The notes: generated by a model not told the origin, from the letters alone. A DNA stretch of 64,000 nt from Alphaproteobacteria bacterium (GCA_019232625.1 JAFANP010000039.1:1-64000); one strand, 5' to 3'; counted from the first letter of the stretch, positions 15,885 through 24,270 are shown. Numbers and translations: made by a program.

Positions 15885-15896
15885 ACTCGTTCTTAA
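15882..15896. promoter_or_regulatory. CtrA-like box TAAA-N7-TTAA upstream of cheA
   Basis: TAAACTCGTTCTTAA reads TTAA-N7-TTTA on the minus strand, one base off the CtrA consensus. It starts in the chpT stop codon and ends 27 bp before the cheA start. CtrA control of chemotaxis genes is established in Caulobacter; here it is an inference from the motif. Confidence 0.45.
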
Positions 15897-15923
15897 CCAT
15901 CGCCTCCGCATACCGGCGGGGCC

Positions 15924-18233
15924 ATGGACGATCTCATCGCCGAATTCATCGCCGAGACGCGCGAGATGCTCGCGGGGCTGGCCGGCGAGATCGTCGCCTG
16001 GGAGGCGGCGCCGGCCGATCGGGCGCGGCTCGATGCGATCTTCCGCTTCGTCCACACCGTCAAGGGCAATAGCGGCTTCTTCGACCTGCCCCGCATCAAG
16101 GCGCTGAGCCACGCCGCCGAGGATGCGCTCGCAGCCGTCCGCGCCGGCGAGCGCGAGCCGGATGCGAAGCTGGTCAGCGCCGTCCTCGCCGTGATCGACC
16201 GGCTCGGCGAGCTGGTCCAGGCGATCGAGAGCGGCGAGGCGGTGCCGAGCGGCGACGACGCGGCGCTGGTCGCCGCCCTGTCCGCCGACGCGGCCGTTCC
16301 CGTCGCGGCGCCCGCCGCTCCGGCCGCGGCGCGCGCGCCGGTGCGCAGCGTCCGCCTGCCGGTAGAGCTGCTCGACCGGATGATGAGCGGGGTCTCCGAC
16401 CTCGTGCTCGCCCGCAACGAACTGTCGCGCCGGCTGCGCGAGCGGGGCGGCGCCGTCGAGGTCGACGCCTGCTTCGATCGCGTCTCGGCGTCGATCGCCG
16501 ACCTTCGCGACGCGATCACCCGCACCCGCATGCAGCGGATCGACAACCTCTTCTCGCCTCTGCCGCGGATGGTGCGGGACCTCGGCGCGGAGACCGGCAA
16601 GGACGTTGCGCTCGCGCTCGACGGCGGTGACGTCGAGCTCGACCGCGAGATGATCGAGATGATCCGCGATCCGCTCACCCACATCGTCCGCAACGCCATC
16701 GATCATGGGATCGAGGCGCCGGCCGCCCGCAGCGCCGCCGGCAAGCCCCCCGCCGGCGCGCTGTGCGTCTCCGCCCGGCAGACGGGCAACCAGATCGTCA
16801 TCGAGGTTTCGGACGACGGCCGCGGCATCGACGCCGAGGCGCTCGTCCGCAAGGCCGTGGCCGCCGGCACGCTGACGCCCGAACGGGCGGCGAGGCTCGG
16901 GCCGGCCGAGAGGCTGGCCCTGGTCTTCGAGCCGGGCCTCTCCACGTCGGATGAAGTCACGGAGCTTTCCGGCCGGGGCGTCGGCATGGACGTGGTCCGC
17001 GCCAACATCGAGCGGATCGGCGGCGTCGTCGACATCGAAAGCCGGCCCGGCCAGGGCGTGCGGCTGGTGCTGCGCGTGCCTCTGACGCTGACCATCATAC
17101 CGGCGCTGACGATCGGTGCTGGCGGCCAGACCTTCGCTTTGCCCCGCTCCGCGATCGAGGAGCTGGTGCGGCTCGACGGGGCCGCGGTGCGGATCGAGAG
17201 CCTCGCCGGCTCGCGCGTCGCGACGATCCGAGGCCGCCGCCTTCCGGTCCTGTCGCTGGCCCACCTGATCGGCCGCGAGCCCGCCGGAGGCGGAGAAACG
17301 CTGATCGTCCTCAAGCCGGCCGGCGGCGGCGTCTACGCGCTCGCCGTCGATGTCGTCCACGATCACGAGGAATTGGTGGTGAAGCCGGCCGCCCCCGCCG
17401 TGATGGCCGCCGGCCTTTATGCCGGCACGACGCTCGCCGACGACGGGCGCCCCGTGCTCCTGCTCGACCCGCCCGGAATCGCCGCACGCGCGGGACTGTC
17501 GCTCCATCGCCGGGACATAGACGACGGGGCCGCCGTGCCGGAAGCGGTCGACGCCGCCCAGGCGCCGCCGTGCCTGCTCTTCAGGACCCTGTCCGGCGCC
17601 GCCCGCCTCGTCGAGGTGGCCGCGGTCGAACGGATCGACGAGGTGCCCGAAAGCGCGGTGCGCGCGACCGCCGGACGGCTCCATGTCGCCATCGGTCCCA
17701 CCGTCCTGCCGCTCGCGGGCTGCGGCGCCGAGCCGCCGCGCCGGGCGATGCGGGTGATGCGCCTTACCGACGGGGTCTGCGAGATCGGCTACGCCCTGGA
17801 CGAGGTGGTCGACATCGTCCGCCCCGCCGGGACCGTCCTCCCGGCCGCGGCGCCGGGCGAGGTGAGGGGGGTGATCCTCCATGCGGGCGAGCAGGTCGAG
17901 CTGCTCGATCTCCACTGGCTGCTCGCCTGTCATGCGCCCGCCGCGGCCGCCGGCGCCGCGCCGGTCTGCGTCCTCCCCGCCGGAGACCCGTGGATGCAGA
18001 CGATCCTCCGGCCGCTGGTCGAGCGCGCGGGCTACCGGGTGGCGGCCGCGGGCGAGGCGGCATCGCCCGATCTGGTGATCGCCTCCGCAGGCGAGGAGCC
18101 GGCAGCCGAGGGCGCCGCGCTCCTCAGGGTCCGGGCGTGCGCCGAACCCGCCGGCGAGGACGACGACAGCATCCACCGCTATGATCGCGACGCTCTCATG
18201 GCCGCGCTGGCCGCGGTGAGGGGCGGAAGGTGA
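15924..18233 (+). CDS. cheA: Chemotaxis histidine kinase CheA with a degenerate C-terminal receiver
   Basis: 769 residues. Order: HPt with His44 in HTVKGNSGFF; a short linker without an obvious P2 domain; dimerisation and HATPase (N box HIVRNAIDHGIE near 253-264; G boxes DDGRGI and GRGVGMDVV); a CheW-like domain (about 385-520); a second, weaker CheW-like segment (about 545-675); and a tail from about 680 that looks like a receiver (VLPAGDPWMQTILRPLVERA). The usual DD pair and phospho-Asp are lost (PDLVIASAGEEP). Autophosphorylates and passes phosphate to CheY/CheB. Overlaps cheW by GTGA. Confidence 0.93.
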   Translation: MDDLIAEFIAETREMLAGLAGEIVAWEAAPADRARLDAIFRFVHTVKGNSGFFDLPRIKALSHAAEDALAAVRAGEREPDAKLVSAVLAVIDRLGELVQAIESGEAVPSGDDAALVAALSADAAVPVAAPAAPAAARAPVRSVRLPVELLDRMMSGVSDLVLARNELSRRLRERGGAVEVDACFDRVSASIADLRDAITRTRMQRIDNLFSPLPRMVRDLGAETGKDVALALDGGDVELDREMIEMIRDPLTHIVRNAIDHGIEAPAARSAAGKPPAGALCVSARQTGNQIVIEVSDDGRGIDAEALVRKAVAAGTLTPERAARLGPAERLALVFEPGLSTSDEVTELSGRGVGMDVVRANIERIGGVVDIESRPGQGVRLVLRVPLTLTIIPALTIGAGGQTFALPRSAIEELVRLDGAAVRIESLAGSRVATIRGRRLPVLSLAHLIGREPAGGGETLIVLKPAGGGVYALAVDVVHDHEELVVKPAAPAVMAAGLYAGTTLADDGRPVLLLDPPGIAARAGLSLHRRDIDDGAAVPEAVDAAQAPPCLLFRTLSGAARLVEVAAVERIDEVPESAVRATAGRLHVAIGPTVLPLAGCGAEPPRRAMRVMRLTDGVCEIGYALDEVVDIVRPAGTVLPAAAPGEVRGVILHAGEQVELLDLHWLLACHAPAAAAGAAPVCVLPAGDPWMQTILRPLVERAGYRVAAAGEAASPDLVIASAGEEPAAEGAALLRVRACAEPAGEDDDSIHRYDRDALMAALAAVRGGR

Positions 18234-18658
18234 GCGCGCTGCTCCTCCTGGTCCGCCTCGGCGGCGAGCGGGTGGCGCTGCCGGCGACGGATGTCGAAGG
18301 CGTGGTCGAGCTCGAGGGGGTGACTCCCGTTCCGGGCGCCGCGCCCCACGTGGTCGGCCTCTCCGCGCTCCGCAGCCGGGTCGTCACCGTGATCGACGGC
18401 TCCGCCTCGATCGGCGGCGAGCCGTGCCGCAGCCGCCGGGACGCGGTGGTCGCCGTGATCGGCGGCCATCCCTACGCACTTCTCGTCGACGGAGTCGAGG
18501 ACGTCGTCGCCGCGAGCGGCGAGCCGCGGCCGCTGCCGGGCTCGCTCGGCGGCGGCTGGAGCCGAGTCGCCCGCGCCGCCGTCGAGGCCGAGGGCGACCT
18601 CCTTCTCCTGCTCGATCTCGCCGCGATCGTGGCGGGTCCGGCGGCCGAGGCGGCGTGA
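18230..18658 (+). CDS. cheW: CheW chemotaxis coupling protein
   Basis: 142 residues, a single CheW domain (LLLVRLGGERVALP..., VVGLSALRSRVVTVID). It bridges chemoreceptors and CheA. GTG start within the cheA stop, so probably translationally coupled. Rather short and divergent, with an Ala-rich C-terminus, but the position inside the cluster supports the call. No chemoreceptor gene lies in the window. Confidence 0.88.
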   Translation: MSALLLLVRLGGERVALPATDVEGVVELEGVTPVPGAAPHVVGLSALRSRVVTVIDGSASIGGEPCRSRRDAVVAVIGGHPYALLVDGVEDVVAASGEPRPLPGSLGGGWSRVARAAVEAEGDLLLLLDLAAIVAGPAAEAA

Positions 18659-18666
18659 GCCGCGCT

Positions 18667-18681
18667 TTAAGCCTGTGCTTA
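18667..18681 (+). promoter_or_regulatory. Weak CtrA-like box upstream of cheY
   Basis: TTAA-GCCTGTG-CTTA, one mismatch from TTAA-N7-TTAA, in the 70-bp gap between cheW and cheY. This is the only sizeable gap in the che operon, so an internal promoter is plausible. Confidence 0.3.
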
Positions 18682-18728
18682 CCAATGGCGGCTAGGCTCG
18701 TCCGGCTGCCCAACCATCGGGAACGGTC

Positions 18729-19094
18729 ATGAAGAGCTGCCTCGTCGTCGACGATTCCAAGGTGATCCGGAAGGTCGCCCGCCACATCCTCGAGACGCTT
18801 CATTTCGTCGTCGACGAAGCCGAGGACGGCCGCGAGGCCCTGTCCCGCTGCGAGGCGAACATGCCGGACGTGGTGCTGCTCGACTGGAACATGCCGGTGA
18901 TGGGCGGCATGGAATTCCTGCGCACCCTTCGCCGGGCGGATTACGAGACCCAGCCCAAGGTCGTCTTCTGCACGACGGAGAACGACGCCGCCCATATCCG
19001 CGCCGCGATCGACGCCGGCGCCGACGAATATGTGATGAAGCCGTTCGACCGGGACACGCTGGAGAGCAAGCTGCAGATCGTCGGGGTCGCGTGA
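18729..19094 (+). CDS. cheY: CheY-type single-domain response regulator
   Basis: 121-residue receiver only. Acidic pocket Asp8/Asp9 (VVDDSK), phospho-acceptor Asp52 in LLDWNMP, Thr83 in CTTEND and Lys104 in VMKPFD are all present, so it should be functional. Phosphorylated by CheA to act on the flagellar switch. ATG start 70 bp after cheW; its TGA overlaps the cheB GTG. Confidence 0.92.
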   Translation: MKSCLVVDDSKVIRKVARHILETLHFVVDEAEDGREALSRCEANMPDVVLLDWNMPVMGGMEFLRTLRRADYETQPKVVFCTTENDAAHIRAAIDAGADEYVMKPFDRDTLESKLQIVGVA

Positions 19095-20185
19095 CCCCGC
19101 TTGCCGCCGCGGCGCCGCGTCTCCGCATCGAGCCCGAGGAAGCCGCGCCGCCCATCCGGGTCGCTATCGTGGACGATTCGGCGATCGCGCGCGCCGTGCT
19201 CTCCCGCATGCTCGCCGCCCAGCCCGATTTCGAGATCGTCGCCCATGCGTCCAGCGCCCAGGAGGCGGTGCAGGTGCTGGGAGGTGTGAGCGCCGACGTC
19301 GTCATCCTCGACGTCGAGATGCCCGGCGGAACCGGCATCGACGCGCTCCCCGACATCATCGCGGCCGGACAAGGCGCTCGGGTCCTGATCGTCTCGTGCC
19401 TGTGCGAAAGCGGCGCCCAGGCGACGGTGGAGGCGCTTGCCCGCGGCGCGGCCGACGCGCTTCCCAAGCCGGGCATCGAGAATTTCGGCGGTCGCTTCTC
19501 GGCCGTCCTCGCGGATCGGGTGAGGCGGGTCGCAGGCTCGCAGGTCCGGTCGCCGCCCCCCTCCGCCGGCGCGCCCCGCGCGCGAATCCGCCCGATGCCG
19601 GAGGGGCGGCTGGGCTGCGTCGCGATCGGCGCCTCGACCGGCGGCCTGCACGCCATCACCGCTTATCTGCGGGCCTTGCCGCCGAGGATCGGCGCGCCAC
19701 TGCTGGTGACGCAGCATCTGCCGGGCCTCTTCATGCCGTTCTTCGCGCGGCAGATCGAGACCGCTTCGGGGCGGCCGACCCGGATCGCCGAGGACGGCCT
19801 CGCCCTCGCCGCCGACGAGGTCCTGCTCGCCCCCGGCGACGCCCATATCGAGCTCGATCAGCAGGGGGGAAGGGTCGCGGTGCGGCTGGCGCGGGGCGCC
19901 GCGGCGAGCGGCTGCCTGCCCTCGGTCGACACGATGGTGGCCGCGGTCGCGCGGATCTACGGCCGAGCCGGGCTGGCGGTCGTGCTGAGCGGCATGGGCC
20001 GCGACGGCCTCGCCGGAGTCCGCGAGCTCGTCGCCCGCGGCGGCGCGGCGATCGTCCAGGACGCGGAGAGCTCGGCCGTGTGGGGCATGCCCAGAGGGAT
20101 AGACGAGGCGGGACTCGCCTCGGCGGTCGCGCCCCCCGGAGCGCTGGCGGAGCTGACGGCGCGGCGCGCGGGTCTCGCCCGATGA
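19091..20185 (+). CDS. cheB: Chemoreceptor methylesterase/glutaminase CheB
   Basis: 364 residues: N-terminal receiver (about 22-140, phospho-Asp74 in VVILDVEMP) and C-terminal methylesterase with Ser182 (GASTGG), His209 (TQHLPG) and Asp305 (GMGRDG). Removes methyl groups from receptors during adaptation, opposing CheR. GTGA overlap with cheY, ATGA overlap with cheR. Confidence 0.94.
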   Translation: MTPLAAAAPRLRIEPEEAAPPIRVAIVDDSAIARAVLSRMLAAQPDFEIVAHASSAQEAVQVLGGVSADVVILDVEMPGGTGIDALPDIIAAGQGARVLIVSCLCESGAQATVEALARGAADALPKPGIENFGGRFSAVLADRVRRVAGSQVRSPPPSAGAPRARIRPMPEGRLGCVAIGASTGGLHAITAYLRALPPRIGAPLLVTQHLPGLFMPFFARQIETASGRPTRIAEDGLALAADEVLLAPGDAHIELDQQGGRVAVRLARGAAASGCLPSVDTMVAAVARIYGRAGLAVVLSGMGRDGLAGVRELVARGGAAIVQDAESSAVWGMPRGIDEAGLASAVAPPGALAELTARRAGLAR

Positions 20186-21024
20186 GCGATTCCGCGACCC
20201 GGATCCTGGCCGGCCTGCTCGAGGCGCGGACGGGCCAGCAGCTCGGCCTCAGCCGCCGCTGGCGGATCGAGACCGCGCTCCAGCCGCTGATGCGGGAGCG
20301 GTCGATCGCCTCGCTCGACCAGCTTGCCGGCTCGCTCGTCGGCGGCCGCGAACCGGCGCTTGCCGAAAAGGCGGTCGAGGCGCTGCTCAACAACGAGACC
20401 TTCTTCTACCGCGACCGGCCGGCCTTCGACCTGCTGCTCGGCCCAGTCCTCTCCCGCCTCGAGCGGGCCCGGGCCGGCGAGAAGCGGATCGCCATCTGGT
20501 GCGCCGGCTGCTCGACCGGCCAGGAAGCCTATTCGATCGCCATGCGGATCGCCGAGCAGAAGGCGCGCTGGGCCGGCTGGACCATCGACATCCTCGGCAG
20601 CGACGTGTCGCGCGCCGCGATCGAGCGCGCGTCCTCCGGCCATTATTCCCAGTTCGAGGTGCAGCGCGGATTGTCGGTGCTTCAGATGATGCGCTGGTTC
20701 GCCCAGCAACCCGGAACCTGGCGCATCTCCTCGGAAATTCAGAGGCTTGTGCGCTTTCGTGTACACAGCCTGATAGAGCCGCCGCCGGAGCCGGGGCGGT
20801 TCGACCTGATCCTGTGCCGCAACGTCATGCTCTATTTCGCCGAGCCGACCCGGCGCCTCGTCTTCTCGCGCCTCGCCGAGGCGGCGGCCGAGGACGCCGT
20901 GCTGATGCTCGGCGCGGGCGAGACGGTGATCGGCCAGACGGAGGCCTTCGCCCCCGATCCCGAAGCCCGCGGCCTCTACGTCAGGACCGGGAAAAGCGCC
21001 GCACGCTTCGCCGCGGCCTCTTGA
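20182..21024 (+). CDS. cheR: Chemoreceptor methyltransferase CheR
   Basis: 280 residues. N-terminal helical domain with NNETFFYRD (the receptor-substrate loop), then the SAM domain starting IWCAGCSTGQEAYSIAM and CRNVMLYF. Transfers methyl from SAM to receptor glutamates. Last gene of the chpT-cheAWYBR run, with its ATG overlapping the cheB stop. No CheZ or CheD is present. Confidence 0.94.
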   Translation: MSDSATRILAGLLEARTGQQLGLSRRWRIETALQPLMRERSIASLDQLAGSLVGGREPALAEKAVEALLNNETFFYRDRPAFDLLLGPVLSRLERARAGEKRIAIWCAGCSTGQEAYSIAMRIAEQKARWAGWTIDILGSDVSRAAIERASSGHYSQFEVQRGLSVLQMMRWFAQQPGTWRISSEIQRLVRFRVHSLIEPPPEPGRFDLILCRNVMLYFAEPTRRLVFSRLAEAAAEDAVLMLGAGETVIGQTEAFAPDPEARGLYVRTGKSAARFAAAS

Positions 21025-21047
21025 CCTCGCGCCTTTTTTGACGCGGT

Positions 21048-21752
21048 TTGCGCCGCGTGAGCGAGATCATCGACGCCCCTTCGCCCAATTGCGACGACAG
21101 GCTGCTGCCCGTCAGCATCCTCGTCCTCCACTATACGGGCATGCCGACGGCCGAAGGGGCGATCGCGCGGCTGCGGGACCCCGAGGCGAAGGTCTCCGCC
21201 CATTATCTCGTCGCCGAGGACGGCCAGGTGCTGCGCCTCGTGCCGGAGGAGAAGAGGGCCTGGCATGCGGGCCGCTCCTTCTGGCGCGGCGTCACTGACG
21301 TCAACTCGGCCAGCATCGGCATCGAGATCGTCAATCCGGGCCACGAATTCGGCTATCGGCCCTTCGCCGAGCAGCAGATGGACGCGCTCATCCCGCTCGT
21401 CGCCGACATCGTCCGCCGGCACGGCATCCGCAGGGCCAACGTCGTCGGCCATTCCGACATCGCGCCGACCCGCAAGCAGGACCCGGGCGAGCTCTTCCCC
21501 TGGCAGCGCCTCGCCCGCCTGGGCCTCGCCGCCGAGCGGCCGACCCGCAACCTCATGGACCCGAGCTGGACCGACAGCGGCTTCCTGCTGGCGCTCGAGC
21601 GCTTCGGCTACGACGTGCGCAACCCGGAAAAGGCGGTGGCCGCCTTCCAGCGCCGCTTCCGTCCCGAGCATCTGGACGGGGTGATCGACGGCGAATGCCG
21701 CGCCATCCTTCTCGGCCTCCTCTTGGATCGGCGCAACGCACCCGCTACATGA
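21048..21752 (+). CDS. N-acetylmuramoyl-L-alanine amidase, AmiD/AmpD type
   Basis: 234 residues from TTG 21048; GTG 21057 is an equally possible start. Amidase_2 domain with zinc ligands in LVLHYTGM (His28) and GHSDIAPTRKQDPG, and SAHYLVAEDGQ in the core. The last ~60 residues (FLLALERFGYDV...AVAAFQRRFRP) are a peptidoglycan-binding (PG_binding_1-like) domain. Cuts the amide between muramic acid and the stem peptide in cell-wall recycling or turnover. No signal peptide is visible, which favours an AmpD-like cytoplasmic role. RNase P RNA follows within 5 bases. Confidence 0.88.
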   Translation: MRRVSEIIDAPSPNCDDRLLPVSILVLHYTGMPTAEGAIARLRDPEAKVSAHYLVAEDGQVLRLVPEEKRAWHAGRSFWRGVTDVNSASIGIEIVNPGHEFGYRPFAEQQMDALIPLVADIVRRHGIRRANVVGHSDIAPTRKQDPGELFPWQRLARLGLAAERPTRNLMDPSWTDSGFLLALERFGYDVRNPEKAVAAFQRRFRPEHLDGVIDGECRAILLGLLLDRRNAPAT

Positions 21753-21755
21753 GCC

Positions 21756-22130
21756 GGGCCAGAGGATCGGGCGGCCGCGGCCCGCGCAAGCGGGGCGAGG
21801 AAAGTCCGGGCTCCACGCAGCGAAGGTGCCGGGTAACGCCCGGCGGGGGCGACCCCAGGGAAAGTGCCACAGAGAGCAGGTCGCAAAGGCTTCGGCCCTG
21901 CGACGGTGAAAGGGTGGGGTAAGAGCCCACCGCGGCCCCGGCAACGGCGGCCGGCACGGCAAACCCCACCGGGAGCAAGATCGAATAGGGACGGCGGCCT
22001 CGCTGCGGCCGATGCCGTCCGGGTTGATTGCTGGAGGGGCGGAGCGATCCGCCTCCTAGAGGAATGGCCGCCCATCCGCTTGGCTTCGGCTATGGCGGGG
22101 GACAGAACCCGGCTTATAGATCCTCTGGCA
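21756..22130 (+). ncRNA. rnpB: RNase P RNA, bacterial class A
   Basis: Contains the conserved blocks GAGGAAAGTCCGGGCTCCA (CR I, near 21797), ACAGAGAGCAGG, GGTAAGAGCCCACCGC, GGGAGCAAGATCGAATAGG (CR IV region), TAGAGGAATGGCCGCC and GACAGAACCCGGCTTATAG (CR V). Helix P1 is formed by GCCAGAGGATC (21758-21768) with GATCCTCTGGC (22119-22129), which fixes the ends. Catalytic RNA for tRNA 5' maturation. It lies directly between the amidase gene and a J-domain gene on the same strand. Confidence 0.96.
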
Positions 22131-22163
22131 CACTATGGCGTCGGAGCGCGTTGGAAGAAGGAT

Positions 22164-22688
22164 ATGGCTCGGCAGACTCGCTCGAACGACTGGGGTTTTC
22201 CGCGCTGGCGGGCCTATGGAAGCAGCCGCGAGGCGGCAGAGGTACGGCTGTGCGACCGCGACGGCTGCTCGGAGCCGGGCAACCACCCCGCGCCCAAATC
22301 GCCCAACAGCCCCGAACGCTGGTATTTCTGCGAGGCTCATGCCGCCCAGTACAATCGCGGCTGGAATTATTTCGAAGGCCTGACCGCCGAGGACGCCGCG
22401 GCGCGCGAGGCCGACGAGACGCGCGGCGCCGAGGGCTTCCGCCAGTCGCGCCACTACGCCTGGGGCGGCCCCGGCGACGGCACCCGCTCGCGAGAGGAGA
22501 TGCGCGCGCTCGAAATGCTGGAGGTGGAGAGCGACGCCAGCTTCGAGGACATCAAGTCCGCCTGGCGCCGCCTCGCCAAGGCCAACCACCCCGACGCCGC
22601 CCCCGGCGACAAGGACGCGGCGATCCGCTTCCAGGCCGTCCAGGCCGCCTATGAGGTGCTGAGGAAGGCCGAGGAGCGGCGGGGCTAG
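22164..22688 (+). CDS. J-domain (DnaJ-like) protein with C-terminal J-domain
   Basis: 174 residues. The J-domain is at the C-terminus (about 115-174, HPD at 142-144 in ANHPDAAPGD), opposite to canonical DnaJ. The N-terminus has a possible metal site: CDRDGC (30-35) and WYFCEAHAAQYN (53-64). Likely a DnaK co-chaperone with its own client domain. Start ATG 22164 with GAAGGAT upstream, only 34 bases after rnpB. Confidence 0.85.
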   Translation: MARQTRSNDWGFPRWRAYGSSREAAEVRLCDRDGCSEPGNHPAPKSPNSPERWYFCEAHAAQYNRGWNYFEGLTAEDAAAREADETRGAEGFRQSRHYAWGGPGDGTRSREEMRALEMLEVESDASFEDIKSAWRRLAKANHPDAAPGDKDAAIRFQAVQAAYEVLRKAEERRG

Positions 22689-22697
22689 CCTTCGCCT

Positions 22698-23135
22698 TCA
22701 CTCGGTGGCGATGAAGGTCCCGGTCACGTGGGCCACGGGGTCGGCGGGGTCGCCGTCGTGGGCGAGGCCGCGGACGAAGCCGATGCTGCGAGTGGCGTGG
22801 TAGCATTCGCCGCGGCCGACGAGGGTGCGGCCGCGGGCGGCGGGACGCAGATAGTCCACCCTGAGGTCCAGCGTCGCCTGGGGGCGGAAGCGGCCGAGGC
22901 GGACCCAGATGGCCATGCTCGTCGCCATGTCCATCAGGCTGACGATCGGACCCGAGGCGAGGACGCCGGTCTCGGGCACGCCGACCAGCTTCTCCTGCCA
23001 GGCGAGGCCAAGCTCGACCCAGTCCGGGCCGTGGCCGACATAGTGGATGCCGAGCGCGCCGCCATGGCCTACGCGGCTGGCGTAGCGGGTGAAGAGCTGC
23101 GGGTCGAAGCCCGGCGGGGGATCGGGCGGGCTCAT
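22698..23135 (-). CDS. PaaI-type hotdog thioesterase
   Basis: 145 residues, hotdog fold. GPIVSLMDMATSMAIW and LDLRVDYLRPA are the helix and strand typical of PaaI/4HBT acyl-CoA thioesterases, and the catalytic acid would be Asp in SLMDMA. Start ATG at 23133-23135 overlaps the sufE stop (ATGA), so the two are coupled. Substrate unknown. Confidence 0.85.
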   Translation of the reverse strand: MSPPDPPPGFDPQLFTRYASRVGHGGALGIHYVGHGPDWVELGLAWQEKLVGVPETGVLASGPIVSLMDMATSMAIWVRLGRFRPQATLDLRVDYLRPAARGRTLVGRGECYHATRSIGFVRGLAHDGDPADPVAHVTGTFIATE

Positions 23136-23539
23136 CCTCGCAGCCGCTCGGCGGTCTGCCGGACGAGCGCGATCATGTTGGGAATGCCCTGGGTGCGGTT
23201 GGAGCTCAGCTGGGCGCGCAGCTCGAACGGCGCCAGCGCGCGCTCTATGTCGGCGTCGAGTATCTCCTCGGCGGTGCGATCCTGGACGGTGAGCAGCACC
23301 AAAGCGACGATGCCCTTGGTGATCGCCGCGTTGCTGTCCGCGAGGAAATGGAGCCGTCCATCCTCCCGCCGGACCGGATAGACCCACACCGAGGCGGAGC
23401 AGCCGCGCACCAGGCTGGCGTCGGTCTTGAGCGCATCGGGCATCGGCTCCAGCGCGCGGCCGAGGTCGATCAGCAGGCGGTAGCGATCGTCGGGCTCGAG
23501 CAGCTCGTAATCGGCTTGGACGTCGTCGAGGGAAGGCAT
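23132..23539 (-). CDS. sufE: SufE sulfur acceptor protein
   Basis: 135 residues. Takes persulfide sulfur from a cysteine desulfurase and passes it to the Fe-S assembly machinery. Cys47 in VRGCSASVWV is the acceptor; the fold-typical ADSNAAITKGIVALVL follows. No sufBCDS lies alongside; the nearest desulfurases are at 5633-7818. Cotranscribed with the thioesterase. Confidence 0.92.
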   Translation of the reverse strand: MPSLDDVQADYELLEPDDRYRLLIDLGRALEPMPDALKTDASLVRGCSASVWVYPVRREDGRLHFLADSNAAITKGIVALVLLTVQDRTAEEILDADIERALAPFELRAQLSSNRTQGIPNMIALVRQTAERLRG

Positions 23540-23609
23540 GGCGCGGCGCTACCAGAGCGGCGAGAGGGCGGGAAGGGCCGGCGGTTCGAGGCCCGGTAGG
23601 TCTCCCCGT

Positions 23610-23739
23610 CCTCCCCGTCGGCGGCGCCGATGGGGAGGAGGACCGCTCGAAGAGCGGTGGAGGGGCTTTCGGAGGCGGGAGGCCCCTCCGCCATGCTTCG
23701 CATGGTCCCCCTCCCCATCCGCTTCGCGGACGGGGAGGA
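23610..23739. repeat. Compound palindrome family B, copy 1
   Basis: Outer arms TCCTCCCCGTC/GACGGGGAGGA enclose a second pair (GGGGAGGAGGACC.../GGTCCCCCTCCCC) and a central AGGGGC...GCCCCT. It closely resembles 55380-55512 in sequence and plan. The rest of the 280-bp gap to 23819 holds only further GC hairpins. Confidence 0.8.
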
Positions 23740-23759
23740 TTGAGCCCCTCACCCCGGCC

Positions 23760-23777
23760 CTCTCCCCCCGGGGAGAG
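23760..23777. repeat. Short CTCTCCCC/GGGGAGAG hairpin
   Basis: CTCTCCCCCCGGGGAGAG, a perfect 18-bp palindrome in the gap downstream of the psp array; possible end of that transcript, without a T-run. Confidence 0.4.
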
Positions 23778-23819
23778 GGGGTTTGCAGCGCGGGCGGGAA
23801 GGATGGGGAATGATTTCGC

Positions 23820-24041
23820 CTAAAGCTCGGCGCCGTCGGCAATGGCTTCGAGGCGGCGGACGCGGGCGCGGAGGGCGGCGAGGTCCGGCGCGGCGCCGGC
23901 ACCGCGGGCGCGGCCGGCGGCCAGCGCGTCCCGTTTGACGGCGAGCCACTCGTCCCAGCCGCGCAGCGCGGCGGCGACGGCCATGCCGGTGACGGCGAGC
24001 AGGGCCGCGGCGAGGGGGAGGAGGGCGGCGTCGGACATCAC
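23820..24041 (-). CDS. Small membrane protein, last member of the PspB-like array
   Basis: 73 residues from GTG (ATG follows directly). One hydrophobic helix (about 8-27), then a charged helix ending LRARVRRLEAIADGAEL. The end matches the start of the signature shared by the upstream proteins (R-h-x-x-LE-x-I) but the EIExLR tail is missing, so it looks like an eroded copy. Starts 4 bases after the stop of the preceding gene. Confidence 0.65.
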   Translation of the reverse strand: MMSDAALLPLAAALLAVTGMAVAAALRGWDEWLAVKRDALAAGRARGAGAAPDLAALRARVRRLEAIADGAEL

Positions 24042-24045
24042 CGCC

Positions 24046-24270
24046 TCACCGGTCCCTCAGCTTCTCGATCTCGCGCTCCAGCGAGTTCTCCTTCTCGACC
24101 GTGATCCGCTCGAGGACGGCGATGCGATCGCGCAGCATGACGACCTCCTCGCGCAGGCGATCGTTCTCCGGCTCGGCGGGCTCGGGCGGGCGTCGCTTCA
24201 GGTACGTCCTCATGGCGCTGCCGAGCGTCACGATGAGGATGATGGCGAGGACGAATTCATACTGGTTCAT
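24046..24270 (-). CDS. PspB-like membrane/coiled-coil protein, array member
   Basis: 74 residues: membrane helix (about 6-22), a short proline-rich linker (RRPPEPAEP), then a coiled coil LREEVVMLRDRIAVLERI with the array signature ...EREIEKLRDR at the end. Same size as E. coli PspB (~74 residues). No enzymatic motif; expected to sit in the inner membrane with its coil in the cytoplasm. Confidence 0.75.
   Translation of the reverse strand: MNQYEFVLAIILIVTLGSAMRTYLKRRPPEPAEPENDRLREEVVMLRDRIAVLERITVEKENSLEREIEKLRDR

Noticed and set aside
15192-18176. A 994-codon open frame on the - strand opposite chpT/cheA
   Set aside because: Shadow of cheA; composition is low complexity (Asp/Arg/Gly/His) and contains no recognisable motif.
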